Shown: positions 5,699 to 7,156 of the stretch, piece after piece
Position numbering within the stretch: the stretch's first letter is position 1
How the letters are laid out: each line of letters begins with the position of its first letter
Assembly: GCA_030453055.1 (NCBI GenBank)
Contig: JAKDLC010000102.1
Coordinates: 1-7,156, forward strand
Length of the DNA stretch: 7,156 nt
Origin: Nitrosospira sp.
Lineage (GTDB): Bacteria; Pseudomonadota; Gammaproteobacteria; Burkholderiales; Nitrosomonadaceae
Direction of reading: 5' to 3'
Translations under genes and position numbers: made by a program
The notes under the pieces: generated by a model
Seen by the model: the letters and a program-made list of their open reading frames with translations, nothing else
What the model was told of the DNA's origin: nothing
The model's database searches: none

Positions 5699-7156
5699 AT
5701 GAAAATGAAACTGAGTAAGATTGCTTTAGCCGTAGCGGCGCTGGGCGCGAGCCAGGCTGCGTTTGCCCTGACCCCCGCTCAGGTGGCGGCCGGCCCCACC
5801 ACCTTCGTGTGGTTGTCCGGCGCATCCGCCCCCACCAACTCCGTATTCCGCAGCGTGTTGTCGCTTTGCAACGGCATCGCCGGCAACGGCGGCGCCAATG
5901 ACGCGCACATGTACCTGGAGGAGACCGGTACCGAACCCGGCAGGGACAGCGGCAACAGGATGGCCTATGCCTGCACAATGCGTTCCGCCGCAGGCGATCG
6001 CGCAGGCAAGAAAGTGGGTGTATACAACACAGTGGAGGGTGGGTACTTCAACGCCTATGCGCCGCATTTGAGCATGGCCGGCGAGAACAGCCCGTTCCTG
6101 CCGGGCAGCCTCAAGCGCATCAACGACGTCGCGGTGCTGGGGGGTGGCGGAAAATGCGCAACGGGAGCCCCTGACGGCACCACCAACGTCGTCATCGCCG
6201 GGGTACCCTACCCCATTCCTCGCTACAACAACTGTACCGACACAATCACCAAGAATTTCTCGGCTGCGCTCAAAGGCGACGCCGCGGGTGTTCCCGGCGA
6301 AAGTTATCCCGACGGCGGCTTTTCCGACACGGAATACGTGATCAACAAGCTGAATCTGGATATCACGCGCGACGTGAGCGCCATCGGTAGCGAAGTGGCG
6401 ACCAACATCGGCCAGGCGTTTGGCGTGGGCGTAAGCTATCCGCTGTATTATCAATTGCAGCAGAACGACGTTGCCAGCGGTGCGCTCGCCGCTGCCTGTG
6501 AGCAAGGCTCCCCAACTGCCCCCAACCTGACCCCTGCCTGCCAGCCCGGTCTGCCGGCTCAGCGCTATACTGCTATTGCCAATCGAGACACGGTCGGTGC
6601 CGTGGACGCCAGCCTGTTCGGCGGGCCCGCCGGGTCCGTGGTCAATCTGGCGCGCAGGGTGCCCACGTCCGGCACGCAGTCCGCCTCCAATATCCGCTTT
6701 CTGCACAAACCCTGTGCCACCGGCGTGCCGGGAGGGGTGCTGGAACCCGCACGTGCGGCGGATAGCACGTCGACCGCGATCCTCACCGAGCAATCCGGCA
6801 CCAGCGGCGTGAAAAGAGAGCTGAATACGGCTACCGGCGCGAACCAGTTCGCCTTGGGCGTAGTGTCGATGGAAAATGCACCGGTGCCGACCGCCACGGA
6901 CGACCGCTGGGCCTTCGTCAAGCTGGATAATGTGTCGCCCAATGTTCTTCCTGATGACACTCCCGATCCCAATCATCGCGCCAATGCGATGGATGGTTTT
7001 TACACCTTCTGGTATGAGGTGGCGTCATTCACCGCCGGTGGTTCGGCCAGTCCGGCCAGCCCCAGCGGCGCGCAATTGATCGCGGCAGCTACGGCCACCC
7101 TGGGTAATAATGATCTGAGGGGTATCTTCGCCACGCCGGTCGCCGGTTCCAGCGGC
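5699..7156 (+). CDS. exported protein, possible periplasmic-binding-like fold, 3' end missing
   Basis: The frame is open from the ATG at 5699 to the last base, 486 codons with no stop. AAGGAA (5687-5692) lies six bases before the start. The protein begins with a Sec signal peptide, MKMKLSKIALAVAALGASQAAFA, cleaved near residue 23. The mature part opens LTPAQVAAGPTTFVWLSGASAPTNSVFRSVLSLCNG. It includes GVYNTVEGGYFNAYAPHL (107-124) and IGQAFGVGVSYPLYYQLQQNDVA (237-259), and has seven cysteines (57, 92, 153, 179, 267, 281, 339). The SGASA start and the LYYQLQ segment remind me of betaproteobacterial substrate-binding-like proteins of the phosphate-binding type, but this is a weak memory match, not a domain call. 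Being beside a PEP-CTERM gene suggests a secreted or surface role. Whether it too ends in a PEP-CTERM signal lies beyond the window. Confidence 0.85.
   Translation, partial: MKMKLSKIALAVAALGASQAAFALTPAQVAAGPTTFVWLSGASAPTNSVFRSVLSLCNGIAGNGGANDAHMYLEETGTEPGRDSGNRMAYACTMRSAAGDRAGKKVGVYNTVEGGYFNAYAPHLSMAGENSPFLPGSLKRINDVAVLGGGGKCATGAPDGTTNVVIAGVPYPIPRYNNCTDTITKNFSAALKGDAAGVPGESYPDGGFSDTEYVINKLNLDITRDVSAIGSEVATNIGQAFGVGVSYPLYYQLQQNDVASGALAAACEQGSPTAPNLTPACQPGLPAQRYTAIANRDTVGAVDASLFGGPAGSVVNLARRVPTSGTQSASNIRFLHKPCATGVPGGVLEPARAADSTSTAILTEQSGTSGVKRELNTATGANQFALGVVSMENAPVPTATDDRWAFVKLDNVSPNVLPDDTPDPNHRANAMDGFYTFWYEVASFTAGGSASPASPSGAQLIAAATATLGNNDLRGIFATPVAGSSG

Noticed and set aside
5726..6976. Antisense reading frame of 416 codons
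   Set aside because: It lies wholly opposite the 5699 gene, which has a signal peptide and ribosome site; the antisense protein is Gly/Arg/Ala-rich with no motif, as expected of a high-GC shadow.
1..7156. CRISPR arrays, tRNA or rRNA genes, transposase genes
   Set aside because: No regularly spaced repeats, no cloverleaf or rRNA-like sequence and no transposase-like protein were seen on either strand.

Overview
The window looks like a chromosomal piece of a Gram-negative, moderately GC-rich betaproteobacterium. The best clue is the pairing of an EpsA-type LuxR regulator (a family tied to XrtB/PEP-CTERM and exopolysaccharide loci) with a PEP-CTERM protein. The betaproteobacterial assignment, perhaps near Nitrosomonadales or methylotrophs, is inference. 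All supported genes read on the + strand.

Layout. (1) 1-1015: the end of a GspG-type pseudopilin gene, overlapped by a second, divergent pseudopilin-like gene with a Pro/Ser/Gln/Arg-rich tail; these look like the 3' end of a type II secretion or type IV pilus-like operon. (2) 1215-3101: a complete GH15 glucoamylase/trehalase-like hydrolase with its own candidate promoter overlapping the end of the previous gene. (3) 3102-3502: a 401-base gap holding a nested inverted repeat, two candidate sigma70 promoters and several short palindromes. (4) 3503-4273: epsA, whose start codon runs into a tract of eight G. (5) 4274-4721: a 448-base leader holding a 10-bp perfect palindrome and, at about 4546-4617, a cyclic-di-GMP-I (GEMM-I) riboswitch aptamer that can be folded by hand. 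(6) 4722-5594: a PEP-CTERM exported protein with a signal peptide and an EF-hand-like loop, closed by an intrinsic terminator that overlaps its stop codon. (7) 5699 to the window end: a second exported protein, cut by the window edge and open for 486 codons.

How the parts may work together. EpsA is the likely local transcription regulator of the surface-protein or exopolysaccharide genes. The PEP-CTERM gene carries a second control layer, a c-di-GMP-sensing leader RNA, consistent with a sessile or biofilm-linked surface protein anchored or processed by an exosortase encoded elsewhere. The flanking sequence of the aptamer can form two alternative helices that compete with it, and these are the most interesting untested signals here. 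The GH15 gene and the pseudopilins look like ordinary neighbours, not clearly part of the same system.
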